Shown here: in pieces, positions 55,859-64,000 of the stretch | How the letters are laid out: every line of letters begins with the position of its first letter | How positions within the stretch are numbered: position 1 is the first letter of the stretch | Source: an uncultured SAR86 cluster bacterium | GTDB taxonomy: Bacteria; Pseudomonadota; Gammaproteobacteria; Magnimaribacterales; AG-339-G14 | Assembly (NCBI GenBank): GCA_902589965.1 | Contig: CACIUX010000002.1 | Location: 1-64,000, forward strand | Direction of reading: 5' to 3' | DNA: 64,000 bases | The notes under the pieces: model-generated | The model's input: the letters and a program-made list of their open reading frames with translations, nothing else | Told to the model about the DNA's origin: nothing | The model's database searches: none | Translations under genes and position numbers: made by a program

Positions 55859-56095
55859 TCAATTTCTTTGCTTGAGTAAAAAGTCTTCCAGGCAGTTATT
55901 TTCAGGTTCTTGATTGTCCTTTATAAGACTTCCTTCATCATCTAATAACACTCCATGAAAAACTCTCTGCCCATTAGAGAATAAATCTTCGTACATAGAA
56001 ATATCCTCATTAAATTCAATACCTTGTAAGAAATATCTATATTTTAGATATGCAAAAAGATTACTTAGAAAACTACTCCTTAAAAGCCTATCCAT
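55859..56095 (-). CDS. Hypothetical small protein coupled to 56088
   Basis: About 78 residues from ATG 56095 (the track's earlier start at 56119 would overlap the upstream gene more). 'MDRLLRSSFLSNLFAYLKYRYFLQG' is basic and amphipathic, then an acidic tail. Not recognised. It starts 8 nt inside the end of the upstream two-helix membrane protein gene, so the two are probably translated together. Confidence 0.55.
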   Translation of the reverse strand: MDRLLRSSFLSNLFAYLKYRYFLQGIEFNEDISMYEDLFSNGQRVFHGVLLDDEGSLIKDNQEPENNCLEDFLLKQRN

Positions 56096-56297
56096 GAAAC
56101 GCGTTAAACAAAGAGACAAAAAATATCCCTACTCCAAGAGTGCCCACCATGAGCACAATAAGGTCCACGAAAAAAACAGAAATAAGCTTCAACCAAGACT
56201 CATTCTGATTTTTAGTTTTATGCAAAGCAGTAACTTTAAAAAAAGAAAAAGCAACAATGAAAACCGCGCTTCCAATAATGAACATACTTAAATTCAT
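56088..56297 (-). CDS. Hypothetical two-helix membrane protein
   Basis: 69 residues with helices at about 4-22 and 40-64, joined by a charged loop 'KVTALHKTKNQNESWLK'. Not recognised. Divergent from the Coq4-like gene at 56369. Confidence 0.6.
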   Translation of the reverse strand: MNLSMFIIGSAVFIVAFSFFKVTALHKTKNQNESWLKLISVFFVDLIVLMVGTLGVGIFFVSLFNAFHG

Positions 56298-56331
56298 TCA
56301 GTGAGTTTAAAACAAAAATTTAAACTAAATT

Positions 56332-56362
56332 TTGTAATGAGTGAAAAGTATTAAACTATAAT
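56332..56362 (+). promoter_or_regulatory. Putative promoter giving a leaderless mRNA
   Basis: Perfect TATAAT at 56357-56362, only 6 nt before the ATG at 56369, with TTGTAA at 56332-56337 (19-nt spacer). Transcription would begin at or next to the start codon. No ribosome-binding site is present. Confidence 0.5.
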
Positions 56363-56368
56363 AAAAAA

Positions 56369-56908
56369 ATGCTTAATTTTCAGAACCAAGATTGCAACAC
56401 TTCTTTGCAAGAAGGAATAGAAGAATATAGAAGTTATTTAAGAAAAAATAATAGATATGTTCTTGGAGAACAAGTTAGCGATTCAGAGAAGTGGGGTATT
56501 CTCTGCCATGATGCAACTCATGTAATTTTTGGATTAGATACAACCTTAGAAGAGGAAGCAATGTTGGATTGCTGGGTATTTTTTGGTGGAAACTATTTTC
56601 AAACATTAAAAGATTATTTTTCTGGAAAAATAAATTTCAAAGAAACTACTGAAAAAGTAGAAATTCTTTTAAAAGAAGTTGGTTATACAAAGTACTTTTT
56701 TCTCTACTTAAAGGTCATGATTAGAAAGTGGCCAATGATTTTATTTAGATGCTTTAAAATGAAGAAGCGTTGGAATTATTATTTTTCAGAGGAGTTACTT
56801 GATAAAAGCATAAAAGAATTAAGAGAAGAATTTCACATCAAGATCCTTACACATTCAGAAAGGAAAATAAAAAAAGTTACTTGGAGCAGAGAGATAAAAG
56901 AGTTTTGA
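56369..56908 (+). CDS. Coq4-like protein
   Basis: 179 residues. Contains 'CHDATHVIFGLDTTLEEEAM', which fits the HDxxHx11E zinc motif of Coq4, the ubiquinone-biosynthesis protein recently linked to C1 oxidative decarboxylation. The rest ('FFGGNYFQTLKDYF', C-terminal basic helix 'RKWPMILFRCFKMKKRW') is divergent, so the role in quinone synthesis is an inference. Its TGA overlaps a TTG start of the next gene (TTGA), so the pair looks coupled. Confidence 0.72.
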   Translation: MLNFQNQDCNTSLQEGIEEYRSYLRKNNRYVLGEQVSDSEKWGILCHDATHVIFGLDTTLEEEAMLDCWVFFGGNYFQTLKDYFSGKINFKETTEKVEILLKEVGYTKYFFLYLKVMIRKWPMILFRCFKMKKRWNYYFSEELLDKSIKELREEFHIKILTHSERKIKKVTWSREIKEF

Positions 56909-57195
56909 ATATCAAAGAGATTCAAAAATTCAAAGACCAATTATTGGATGAAATCCAAGATACTTTTTCTGATAAAAAAAATCCTACTCTTTTGGAATAT
57001 CAACAACAAACGGAAAATCTCATTACATTGAAAGAGCTTCTTGAGAGAGAAAAGGAATCAATGCCGCAAGAGAATTTTGATTTAATTTCTGGGCAAGATT
57101 TTGTCATCCTTCAAATCGAAAGATGGATAGATGAGAACAATGAAATTATAGACGGTTGGTTCGAAGAATCTCAAAAGCCACTAAAAAAACATTAG
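56905..57195 (+). CDS. Hypothetical protein coupled to the Coq4-like gene
   Basis: Start taken as TTG 56905, overlapping the previous stop (TTGA), with 'AGAGA' upstream; the track's TTG at 56881 would overlap 28 nt. About 96 residues, all helical and acidic: 'IKEIQKFKDQLLDEIQDTF', 'QQQTENLITLKELLEREKES', 'DFVILQIERWIDENNEIIDGWF'. A helical-bundle partner of the Coq4-like protein is possible. Family not recognised. Stop codons overlap those of the PsiE-like gene. Confidence 0.65.
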   Translation: MNIKEIQKFKDQLLDEIQDTFSDKKNPTLLEYQQQTENLITLKELLEREKESMPQENFDLISGQDFVILQIERWIDENNEIIDGWFEESQKPLKKH

Positions 57196-57626
57196 CTTTG
57201 GATATCATCATTGTTTTGATTTTTTAATTTTTCTAAACTTATCTTATCTTTTAGGCTCATCATGTATGCAGCGCCAGCCAGAATCAGAACTGCTGCAGCT
57301 TCACCAACAATTAATGTAGCTTCCATTTCTTTATTCTGCATAACAATTAATCTGCAAATAGCCGTTATAGCGATAATTATTGGCAAAGTTACTGGAATTC
57401 TATTCGTGCTGTAAAAAGACCCCACCATGCCTAAAATTTCAGCATAGATGAATAATAAGAATAAATCCGACAGTTCAATGCGTCTTTCAATGAACATTTC
57501 CCATAAATAAAGGGCTGCAGCGATGCATGTAGCAATTCCAATAAGCGCTAAAAGGATTTTTTCACTTATGAGCGTTGTCCAGTGAATTCTGTCATTTGTA
57601 GCCTGACTAAACAGTTTTTTCAGCAT
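57192..57626 (-). CDS. PsiE-like phosphate-starvation-inducible membrane protein
   Basis: 144 residues with four membrane helices (about 22-42, 53-72, 80-97, 106-123) and the PsiE-type pattern 'LSDLFLLFIYAEILGMVGSFY', 'RIPVTLPIIIAITAICRLIVMQ'. PsiE function is unknown; E. coli psiE is phosphate- and cAMP-regulated. No Pho box recognised. Confidence 0.82.
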   Translation of the reverse strand: MLKKLFSQATNDRIHWTTLISEKILLALIGIATCIAAALYLWEMFIERRIELSDLFLLFIYAEILGMVGSFYSTNRIPVTLPIIIAITAICRLIVMQNKEMEATLIVGEAAAVLILAGAAYMMSLKDKISLEKLKNQNNDDIQS

Positions 57627-57739
57627 ATTTCCCCCAAAATGGCATTTTTACACTATTTAAGTAATAAATTTAGCAAAAAGTAGCCAAAAAGGGAGTTTTT
57701 TGTGAATTTGAAGTTTGAGAATCTTTTTTAAAGATATTT

Positions 57740-58450
57740 TTAAGACTCGGACGTTAGATGATAATTTTCAATCATCCATGATTGAAGGTCAGTTGTAAGA
57801 TGTCTTATATTTTTTCCGGATGTTTCAACAGGATCACCTAAGTAAAAAATAACTTTTCCAGGTTGTATTAAGTAACTAGGTGGCCAACACTCTGCTGAGT
57901 TATGAACTATTGGGATGATGCTGGTTTCTGTTTTGGCTGCAACTTCAATACCAGTTCTAGAAAATCTTCCTATTTCTCCTACTGGCATCCTCGTGCCTTC
58001 TGGAAAATATAAAACAGATAATCCAGCCTCAATTTTTTTTATCCCTTCTCTTATTATTTTTTTGGTGGAGCTCAGCTTCATATCTCTTTCTATGTAAATA
58101 GGTTCAAGCAATCTAAAACCTAAGCCAAAAACTGGAACACTCAAATTTTCTTTCTTTGTAATCGCTGACATTGGTTGAAACTCATGATGTAACACCAACG
58201 TTTCCAAAGTGCTTTGGTGATTAGAGACAAAAAGAAATTTGCCATTAAGATAATCTTTGAATCCTTTAAATTCAATTTCAACATTACAAATATATTTCAA
58301 TGTAAATCTTACTAACCATACCCAAGTTAAAATAATTTTTTGTCGTATTATTAACGGAGTGAAATATAAGAAAGGTATACCAATGAAAATTAATCCCAAT
58401 CCAATAATAAGGAAAAAATAAAAAATACCCGATCTAAGATATAACATCAA
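57740..58450 (-). CDS. plsC: 1-acyl-sn-glycerol-3-phosphate acyltransferase
   Basis: Makes phosphatidic acid from lysophosphatidate at the inner membrane. N-terminal helices at about 8-30, then motif 'SNHQSTLETL' (HX4E version as in Pseudomonas origin-region homologues), 'FPEGTRMPVGEIGRFSRTGI' and 'IIPIVHNSAECWPP'. 236 residues. Overlaps gmhB by 4 nt, as in the Pseudomonas order gyrB-plsC-gmhB-gly. Confidence 0.9.
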   Translation of the reverse strand: MMLYLRSGIFYFFLIIGLGLIFIGIPFLYFTPLIIRQKIILTWVWLVRFTLKYICNVEIEFKGFKDYLNGKFLFVSNHQSTLETLVLHHEFQPMSAITKKENLSVPVFGLGFRLLEPIYIERDMKLSSTKKIIREGIKKIEAGLSVLYFPEGTRMPVGEIGRFSRTGIEVAAKTETSIIPIVHNSAECWPPSYLIQPGKVIFYLGDPVETSGKNIRHLTTDLQSWMIENYHLTSES

Positions 58451-58989
58451 AAGTTGTTCTCAATTGCTTCGAATAGATTCTCGTAAATTTTTACACCTTG
58501 CAAACTTTCAGCCGTTCTAATGGTGTGCATTCCATATCCGGTAAGAACCAAGACAGGACGACATCCATGCTTTTTCGCAGCAAGCAAATCAGATTCTTTG
58601 TCACCAATAAAAAAACAATCCTTGAGTGAAATTCCAAGCTCTGTTTCAGCTTTCTTCAACAAACCTGTTTTTGGTTTTCTGCATTCACAGTTATCTTCAT
58701 TTGCATGCGGACAAAAAAGAATCAGCTCAATCTCAGCTCCAACTTTTTTCAGTTCATTTTTCATATGATCATGAACGTTATTAATCATTTGTTCAGTTGC
58801 CGTTTTTTGTGAAACGCAGGCTTGATTTGTAAGGACGACAATTTTTATATTTTTGTCTGATAATTTTTTTAATGCTTGAACGCTCTTATGTTCAAATTCA
58901 AATTCTTTTGGATCTCTTACATAATCAAATAGATCAACGTTGATGACACCATCACGATCTAAAACAATAAATTTACTTGAATTATCCAA
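58447..58989 (-). CDS. gmhB: D-glycero-beta-D-manno-heptose-1,7-bisphosphate 7-phosphatase
   Basis: HAD phosphatase in ADP-heptose synthesis for the LPS core. 'VLDRDGVINVD' nucleophile Asp, 'VLTNQACVSQKT', zinc loop 'CPHANEDNCECRKPKTGL' and 'FFIGDKESDLLAAKKHGC'. 180 residues. Lies 8 nt after glyS. Whether this strain makes heptose LPS is unknown; no other gmh/hld gene is in the window. Confidence 0.93.
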   Translation of the reverse strand: MDNSSKFIVLDRDGVINVDLFDYVRDPKEFEFEHKSVQALKKLSDKNIKIVVLTNQACVSQKTATEQMINNVHDHMKNELKKVGAEIELILFCPHANEDNCECRKPKTGLLKKAETELGISLKDCFFIGDKESDLLAAKKHGCRPVLVLTGYGMHTIRTAESLQGVKIYENLFEAIENNF

Positions 58990-58997
58990 GAATACTT

Positions 58998-60353
58998 TTA
59001 CTTAAAAAAATTAGAGAAATAAGTTGTAAGATCTTGTATTTGTACAGTTTTTTGATCCATATTATCCCTATCTCTTATTGTAACTGTATTTTTCTCAAGA
59101 GAATCAAAATCAACTGTTATGCACATTGGAGTACCAACTTCGTCATGCTTCCTATAACTTTTTCCAATATTTCCTGTATTTTCTAAGAGAACTCTGCCCT
59201 TACCTAAAGACTGAAGTTCGTCTTTGACATTTTTAGCCAAGGATACAAGATCTTCATTATTTTTTTTCAGAGGAATAATGGCGGCCTTTATTGGACTAAG
59301 ATGAGGTTTAAGAGCTAGAACTATTCGTTCTTTTCCGTTTTCTAATTTCTCAACCTTGTACGCTTCGTTCAAAATAGCCAACACTCCTCTTTCGACGCCG
59401 GCAGATGGCTCTATAACAAATGGAACAATCCATTCATTTGAATTTTTATCCTGTATCGCCAATCTTGAGTTAGAGTCCGAATTTTTTCTTATCTTGCTTT
59501 GTATATTGAGTTGATCTTGATTTTTGGAATGTGAGCCTAAATCAAAGTCAGTTCTATTTGCTATGCCCTCCAATTCTTCCTCGCCGTGAGGGAATTCATA
59601 CATTAAATCAACAGTACGTTTTGAATAATGAGATAGTTCTTCTTTAGGTACTTCTAAAAATCTAATTTTTTTCTTAGAGACTCCCTGACTCTCCCACCAT
59701 TTTGATCTTTCCTCAATCCATTTATCGTGCCAAAGATTATCCTCTCCAGGCTCTACAAAAAATTCTAATTCCATTTGTTCAAATTCACGAACTCTAAAAA
59801 TAAAATTTCTTGGGGTTATTTCATTCCGAAAAGCTTTTCCAATTTGTGCAATACCAAATGGCAAAGCTCTTGATGTTGAATCAACTATATTCTTAAAGTT
59901 TGTAAAAATCTGTTGAGCAGTTTCTGGTCTGAGATACGCAATGGATCCTTCATCTTCAAGAGGACCCACGTTTGTTTTGAACATCAAGTTAAAAGGTCTG
60001 GGGTCAGTCAAATCTTGGCTGCCACAATTTGGACAAGTATCTTCAATTTGATCTGCCCTCCATCTTGACTTGCAACTTCTACAGTCAACCAAAGGATCTG
60101 TAAAAGTATCTTCATGGCCGGAATAATTTAATACAAGTTGATTTGTTAGGATGGAAGCATCCAAACCTTCAACATCATCTCTTTCATAAACCATGGATTT
60201 CCACCATGCGGTCTTTAAATTATTTTTTAATTCAACTCCAAGCGGACCAAAGTCATACATGCCTTGCAAGCCACCATAGATTTCACTTGATTGAAAAATA
60301 AATCCTCTCCTCTTGCATAAAGAGACTAATTCATCCATTGATTTAGCTGACAT
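58998..60353 (-). CDS. glyS: Glycyl-tRNA synthetase, single-chain (dimeric) type
   Basis: Charges tRNA-Gly. This is the one-chain class IIa enzyme found in eukaryotes, archaea and many Gram-positives: '[24 protein letters not shown]', a zinc-ribbon-like '[21 protein letters not shown]', motif 2 '[25 protein letters not shown]', motif 3 '[13 protein letters not shown]', and a C-terminal anticodon domain '[18 protein letters not shown]'. 451 residues. In Gammaproteobacteria the alpha/beta glyQ-glyS pair is expected at this exact locus. Mark it as glyS with that caveat (often called glyQS). Confidence 0.96.
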   Translation of the reverse strand: MSAKSMDELVSLCKRRGFIFQSSEIYGGLQGMYDFGPLGVELKNNLKTAWWKSMVYERDDVEGLDASILTNQLVLNYSGHEDTFTDPLVDCRSCKSRWRADQIEDTCPNCGSQDLTDPRPFNLMFKTNVGPLEDEGSIAYLRPETAQQIFTNFKNIVDSTSRALPFGIAQIGKAFRNEITPRNFIFRVREFEQMELEFFVEPGEDNLWHDKWIEERSKWWESQGVSKKKIRFLEVPKEELSHYSKRTVDLMYEFPHGEEELEGIANRTDFDLGSHSKNQDQLNIQSKIRKNSDSNSRLAIQDKNSNEWIVPFVIEPSAGVERGVLAILNEAYKVEKLENGKERIVLALKPHLSPIKAAIIPLKKNNEDLVSLAKNVKDELQSLGKGRVLLENTGNIGKSYRKHDEVGTPMCITVDFDSLEKNTVTIRDRDNMDQKTVQIQDLTTYFSNFFK

Positions 60354-60436
60354 TTATACGATGATTTGGATTAGATTCAATAAAATAGACTGATTTCTTA
60401 CTAATTCTACTTGAATGTTGAATATAATGGACTGAA

Positions 60437-61300
60437 ATGTTCATAAAAATACTGTTTTTTTTGGCTAAAATTGTCCCTTTTAGAGCTTTTCAAGCTTTTG
60501 GTTCGATTTTAGGCTTTTTGATGGTTTTTTCTAACTCTAAAAGCCTTAAAACTAGCTCAACTAATCTCAAACATGTTTTTAAAAGCAAAACTAAAGAAGA
60601 GATTGAGGATTTATCGAGAAGTAGCGTCAGACAAACGTCTTTATCTTTAATCGAAGCTATTTATATTTGGTCAAATTCAGGAGATTTCTCTAGAAAAATT
60701 CACCCTCTAATTTCTAGAGTTAATAATGAAAGTAAATTTGATTCATTATTGAATCAAGACAAAGGGTTGATAATTATTTCAAGTCATATTGGCAACATGG
60801 AATTATTAATTTCATGGATGGCATCTAAATCAGAAAATCTTATTATTCCGTTTACAAAAGTAAAAAATAAAATTATTGATAATCTTGTAAAAAGTGGAAG
60901 ACAAAACTACGGAGCAAGGATGGTTGGGATAGGCTTTAAAAGTACCAAACTTTTGCTCGAACACATCAACAACAAAGGAACGATAGCAATGGCAGTTGAT
61001 CAGGTCCCGAAAAACAAAAATCGACATACGGCTAATTTTTTTGGCAATGCTTGCTTCACCAATTCTTTGATCTCAAATATCGCTAAAAGGACTGACTGTA
61101 ATGTAATTTATTGCAGTTGTACGCTTGGCAAAGATGGATATCAAATCAATATAAGAGAAGTGGGGGAGAAATTTTATTCCGATGATCTAACTAAGTCCCT
61201 AGAGTCAATGAATAAAGTTTTGGAAGAAGATATCCTTATTTCTCCTGAACAATATGCATGGGAGTATAAAAGATTTAAGGGTTATATTGATTACGTTTAA
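60437..61300 (+). CDS. LpxL/HtrB-like lysophospholipid acyltransferase
   Basis: 287 residues of the LPLAT family. One N-terminal hydrophobic segment, catalytic 'SSHIGNMELL' (HX4E), and 'AMAVDQVPKNKNRHTANFFGNACFTNS' matching the lipid A acyltransferase block. Shorter than E. coli LpxL (306). Sits where Pseudomonas has its origin-region lpxL-type gene, between gly and trk genes. The acyl acceptor (lipid A or other) is not certain. Confidence 0.87.
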   Translation: MFIKILFFLAKIVPFRAFQAFGSILGFLMVFSNSKSLKTSSTNLKHVFKSKTKEEIEDLSRSSVRQTSLSLIEAIYIWSNSGDFSRKIHPLISRVNNESKFDSLLNQDKGLIIISSHIGNMELLISWMASKSENLIIPFTKVKNKIIDNLVKSGRQNYGARMVGIGFKSTKLLLEHINNKGTIAMAVDQVPKNKNRHTANFFGNACFTNSLISNIAKRTDCNVIYCSCTLGKDGYQINIREVGEKFYSDDLTKSLESMNKVLEEDILISPEQYAWEYKRFKGYIDYV

Positions 61301-61318
61301 AAGATAGTAAGTACTTAC

Positions 61319-62770
61319 TTAACTTTTCCAAAAGAAGGGAGTTAGTAAAACAAGAAGCGTATAAATTTCTAATCTTCCTAGTATCATAGAAAAGGATAAA
61401 GTTATTTTAGAGATATCATTTAAAGAGCTATAGTTTTGAGAAACATCTCCCAGTCCAGGACCTAAATTATTAATTGATGCACCAACTGCAGAAAATGCAG
61501 TAATGAAATCTGAGCCGTACAAGAGCATAAATGTTGTAAGAAAAACATACGCCAACATGTATACTGAAAAGAAACCCCAAACCGATTCCGCTATTTCTGG
61601 TTGAAGAATTTTCCCACCAATTTTTACTGGAACAACCGATTGTGGATGGGTCAATTTTTTAAGTTCTCTTCCACCTTGCTTGTAGAGAACTAAAACTCTA
61701 ATCATCTTTATTCCGCCTCCCGTAGAGCCAGCACAAGCTCCGATTGCTCCCAGCATCAAAAGCATGAAAGGAATAAAAGAAGGCCATAGATAGTAATCTG
61801 AATTTACATAACCTGTTGTGGTTGCAAAAGAAACTGTTTGAAAAGCGGTAGTAACAATTAAGTCAAAGTTATTAGCTGATCCGTAAAAAATCATCGCAAC
61901 AGTTATTAAAAGAAAAGCAGAAAGAATAACTGTGCCATAAAACTTAAATTCTGAATCTTGAAAGTAGTACTTAGGGTTTAACTTTGTGTAGGCAAGGAAA
62001 TGAAGGGAAAAATTAGCACCTGAAAGGAACATAAATATTATTGAGACCATATAGATTGCATTGCTATCAAAGTAGGCAAAACTCTCGTCGTAATTAGAAA
62101 ATCCACCAATGGCGACCGTCGTAAAGGAGTGAGTTACAGCATCAAAGAGGCTCATACCTGAAAAAAAGTAACAAAAACAACAGCTTAGAGTCAAAATTAG
62201 GTAAATAAACCATAGTGATTTAGCTGTTTCAGCAATTTTAGGCCTCAATTTATTGTCTCCCATCACCCCAGAGCCCTCGTTTTTATATAATTGCATACCT
62301 CCAACTCCTAGTAATGGAAAGATTGCTACTGCTAATACAATTATTCCCATTCCTCCAAGCCACTGTAATAGAGCTCTATAGAATAGTAAGGACTTACTAT
62401 AGGATTCCAGGCCAACCAATACTGTAGATCCAGTGGTTGTAAGGGCTGATGTTGTCTCAAAATAAGCATCTACAATAGAGAAATCGTGTGTTGAACTCAA
62501 CAGGAAAGGTAAAGATGCAAAAACGGTAAATAAGACCCAAAAGGCAACAGTTAGAATGAATCCTTCTTTTATTCGAATTGTTTCTTGTTTTTCTTTATAA
62601 GTAGCAACCCAAAAGGCTATTCCTGTAATAAGAGTTATAAAAAAGGCTCCAGAATAATCAGTAAAATTATTTTCCTCGTAAATTAAGGAGATAGCTATCG
62701 GCAGCAGCTGAAAAAAAGAAAAATACACTAAACCTATGCCTAAAAGGTTTAAAATGGGTCTAACTTTCAT
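61319..62770 (-). CDS. trkH: Trk potassium uptake system, membrane subunit TrkH
   Basis: K+ channel-like transporter, 483 residues with ten-plus membrane helices and four selectivity-type Gly loops ('TTSALTTTGSTVL', 'THSFTTVAIGGFSNY', 'AFQTVSFATTTGY', 'FSAVGASINNLGPG'). Ten nt after trkA. Ends with an AGTAAGTACTTACT palindrome just beyond its stop. Confidence 0.96.
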   Translation of the reverse strand: MKVRPILNLLGIGLVYFSFFQLLPIAISLIYEENNFTDYSGAFFITLITGIAFWVATYKEKQETIRIKEGFILTVAFWVLFTVFASLPFLLSSTHDFSIVDAYFETTSALTTTGSTVLVGLESYSKSLLFYRALLQWLGGMGIIVLAVAIFPLLGVGGMQLYKNEGSGVMGDNKLRPKIAETAKSLWFIYLILTLSCCFCYFFSGMSLFDAVTHSFTTVAIGGFSNYDESFAYFDSNAIYMVSIIFMFLSGANFSLHFLAYTKLNPKYYFQDSEFKFYGTVILSAFLLITVAMIFYGSANNFDLIVTTAFQTVSFATTTGYVNSDYYLWPSFIPFMLLMLGAIGACAGSTGGGIKMIRVLVLYKQGGRELKKLTHPQSVVPVKIGGKILQPEIAESVWGFFSVYMLAYVFLTTFMLLYGSDFITAFSAVGASINNLGPGLGDVSQNYSSLNDISKITLSFSMILGRLEIYTLLVLLTPFFWKS

Positions 62771-62780
62771 TAAATTCTAT

Positions 62781-64000
62781 TTATGAACAAATTATCTCTG
62801 TTACTTCTTCAAGATTCTTTTTATCAGCTATAAAAGTAATTAGGTGATCATTTTCATTGATTTTAGTGTCATGATGAGCGATTTTGATAGCATTTTCAGA
62901 GAAAATAGCTCCAATTACGCATCCTTTAGGTAAATCTATCTCATCAATTTGTTTTCCTACAACGCCTGGGTAACCATTTCTTGATGTTGCAATCAGTTCA
63001 ACTGCTTCGCCTTTTCTTTTAAAAGAGTATGTTTTCAATTGCGTTTCATCAGACAAATTTTCTAAAATCGATCCGATCGTTATTTCTGATGGATTAATGG
63101 TGATATCTATTTGTTCCTTCGATATTAGATCTAAGTATGCATTTTTATTAACCAAAGACAGTGATTTTTTAGCACCCATCTTTTTAGCCAACATAGAAGA
63201 CATCACATTCGCTTCATCATCATTTGTAACAGAGCAAAAGAAATCAGTTTTTTCAATATTTTCCTCCTCAAGCAGAGCACTATCTGATGAATCGCCATTC
63301 AAAACTAAAGAGGAGCCAAGTTTTTCTGACAAATAAATGCACCTATCTTTATTGAGTTCAATTATCTTAAGATCAAATTTTCCTTCCAAAGATTCTGCAA
63401 GTCTTCTTCCTATTCTTCCTCCTCCAGCAATCATGATTGTCTTCGAAGCTATTTCTTTCATTCGAAGCTCAGATATAACTTTCTTTATATCTCTTGATTC
63501 TGTTATGAAGAATACCTCGTCTCCTGTTTCAACTAAGTCATCTCCTTTTGGAGCTATAACTTTGTCTTCTCTATAAATTGCTGCAATTCTCGTATCAACC
63601 TTGGGAATATGCTGTCTTAGCTCTGCTACTTTGTGACCTGTTATTGGGGCGCCTTCTTTAGCTTTCACTGAAACCATGGATACCTTACCGTTGGCAAAAT
63701 CCATAATCTGAGTAGCTCCAGGATTTTCAATAAGCCTACAAATTTGAGCAGTTATCAATTCTTCCGGGCTAATAATGACGTCTATACCTTGTTCTCCCTC
63801 GACGATTTGTTTCCCCTTACCTTTTAAATATTCGTAGGTACGAATTCTTGCCATTGTTTTCGTATTCTTATTGAGGAGTTTTATCATCTGGCAGGCAATA
63901 ATATTCACCTCATCAGATTCCATCATCGCAACAGCAACATCTATATTATTAATATTGGCTTGCTCTAAAACTTTAGGATAGGAAGCATTGCCCTCCACAG
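62781..64000 (-). CDS. trkA: Trk potassium uptake regulatory subunit TrkA (5' end outside window)
   Basis: Cytosolic NAD/nucleotide-binding RCK protein that gates TrkH. 406 codons to the window edge; the first ~50 residues with the first Rossmann loop are missing, and the track's GTG start is not real. Second Rossmann loop 'IAGGGRIGRRLAESL' and two TrkA_C domains ('VVGKQIDEIDLPKGCVIGAIF' in the second) are seen. Confidence 0.95.
   Translation of the reverse strand, partial: VEGNASYPKVLEQANINNIDVAVAMMESDEVNIIACQMIKLLNKNTKTMARIRTYEYLKGKGKQIVEGEQGIDVIISPEELITAQICRLIENPGATQIMDFANGKVSMVSVKAKEGAPITGHKVAELRQHIPKVDTRIAAIYREDKVIAPKGDDLVETGDEVFFITESRDIKKVISELRMKEIASKTIMIAGGGRIGRRLAESLEGKFDLKIIELNKDRCIYLSEKLGSSLVLNGDSSDSALLEEENIEKTDFFCSVTNDDEANVMSSMLAKKMGAKKSLSLVNKNAYLDLISKEQIDITINPSEITIGSILENLSDETQLKTYSFKRKGEAVELIATSRNGYPGVVGKQIDEIDLPKGCVIGAIFSENAIKIAHHDTKINENDHLITFIADKKNLEEVTEIICS

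Noticed and set aside
61306-61319. AGTAAGTACTTACT palindrome between the LPLAT and trkH genes
   Set aside because: Has no T-tract and no partner copy of full length; may be a weak convergent terminator but is not supported enough to list.

Overview
The window is a slice of an AT-rich gammaproteobacterial chromosome spanning the replication origin. The order dnaA-dnaN-recF-gyrB on one side and rpmH-rnpA-yidD-yidC-mnmE-mnmG-rsmG-parA-parB-atpBEFHAGDC-glmU-glmS on the other is the classic Gammaproteobacteria origin layout (Pseudomonas-like, with the origin between rpmH and dnaA). Low GC, very tight spacing, many 1-8 nt gene overlaps, and an abundance of iron/2-oxoglutarate oxygenases, acyl-CoA ligases and photolyases suggest a streamlined marine surface-water lineage of the SAR86 kind. 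The lineage is an inference; no rRNA gene is present to prove it. No tRNA, rRNA, CRISPR array, transposase or prophage gene was seen.

Region 1 (1-29,642) is accessory metabolism: the end of metE; small VOC, DUF1330 and other alpha/beta-barrel-type proteins; two alpha/beta hydrolases; a DUF3445 haem-type N-demethylase homologue coupled to an AhpD-like protein; glucokinase; a nitroreductase; an acyl-CoA ligase/GST/Rieske oxygenase/NTT-like transporter run; a TauD dioxygenase; a DUF885 metallopeptidase-like protein; a DNA-photorepair locus (antenna-less photolyase homologue, MGMT, TPR protein, divergent full-length photolyase); a PhyH/acyl-CoA ligase/cytochrome b561 run; rlmN; an exported methyltransferase; a DsbA-fold isomerase with alkaline phosphatase; several small unknowns; and a 2OG oxygenase whose arginine codons differ from its surroundings.

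Region 2 (29,643-48,322) holds two small membrane proteins placed just after glmS, amid a partial duplication of the glmS 3' end with perfect 16-bp inverted repeats, and then the leftward housekeeping block: glmS, glmU, the complete F1Fo ATP synthase (no atpI), parB, parA, rsmG, mnmG, mnmE, yidC, yidD, rnpA and rpmH. Region 3 (48,323-48,465) is the likely oriC, with three good DnaA boxes around an AT-rich stretch, one of them inside the dnaA promoter. Region 4 (48,466-54,372) is dnaA-dnaN-recF-gyrB, with a parS site inside recF that fits the ParAB pair 10 kb away.

Region 5 (54,373-64,000) begins with a G-quadruplex-capable tract after gyrB, then a small orphan gene with its own hairpin, an exported cyclase-family protein, small unknowns, and a Coq4-like gene that may be leaderless and is coupled to a small partner. 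It continues with the Pseudomonas-like series plsC-gmhB-glycyl-tRNA synthetase-lpxL-like-trkH-trkA. Notably the glyQ-glyS pair expected in that position is replaced by a one-chain GlyRS. No single undescribed multi-gene system stands out. The strongest leads are the glmS-end duplication, the antenna-less photolyase overlapping MGMT, the GlyRS swap, the G4 tract after gyrB, and the Coq4-like pair.
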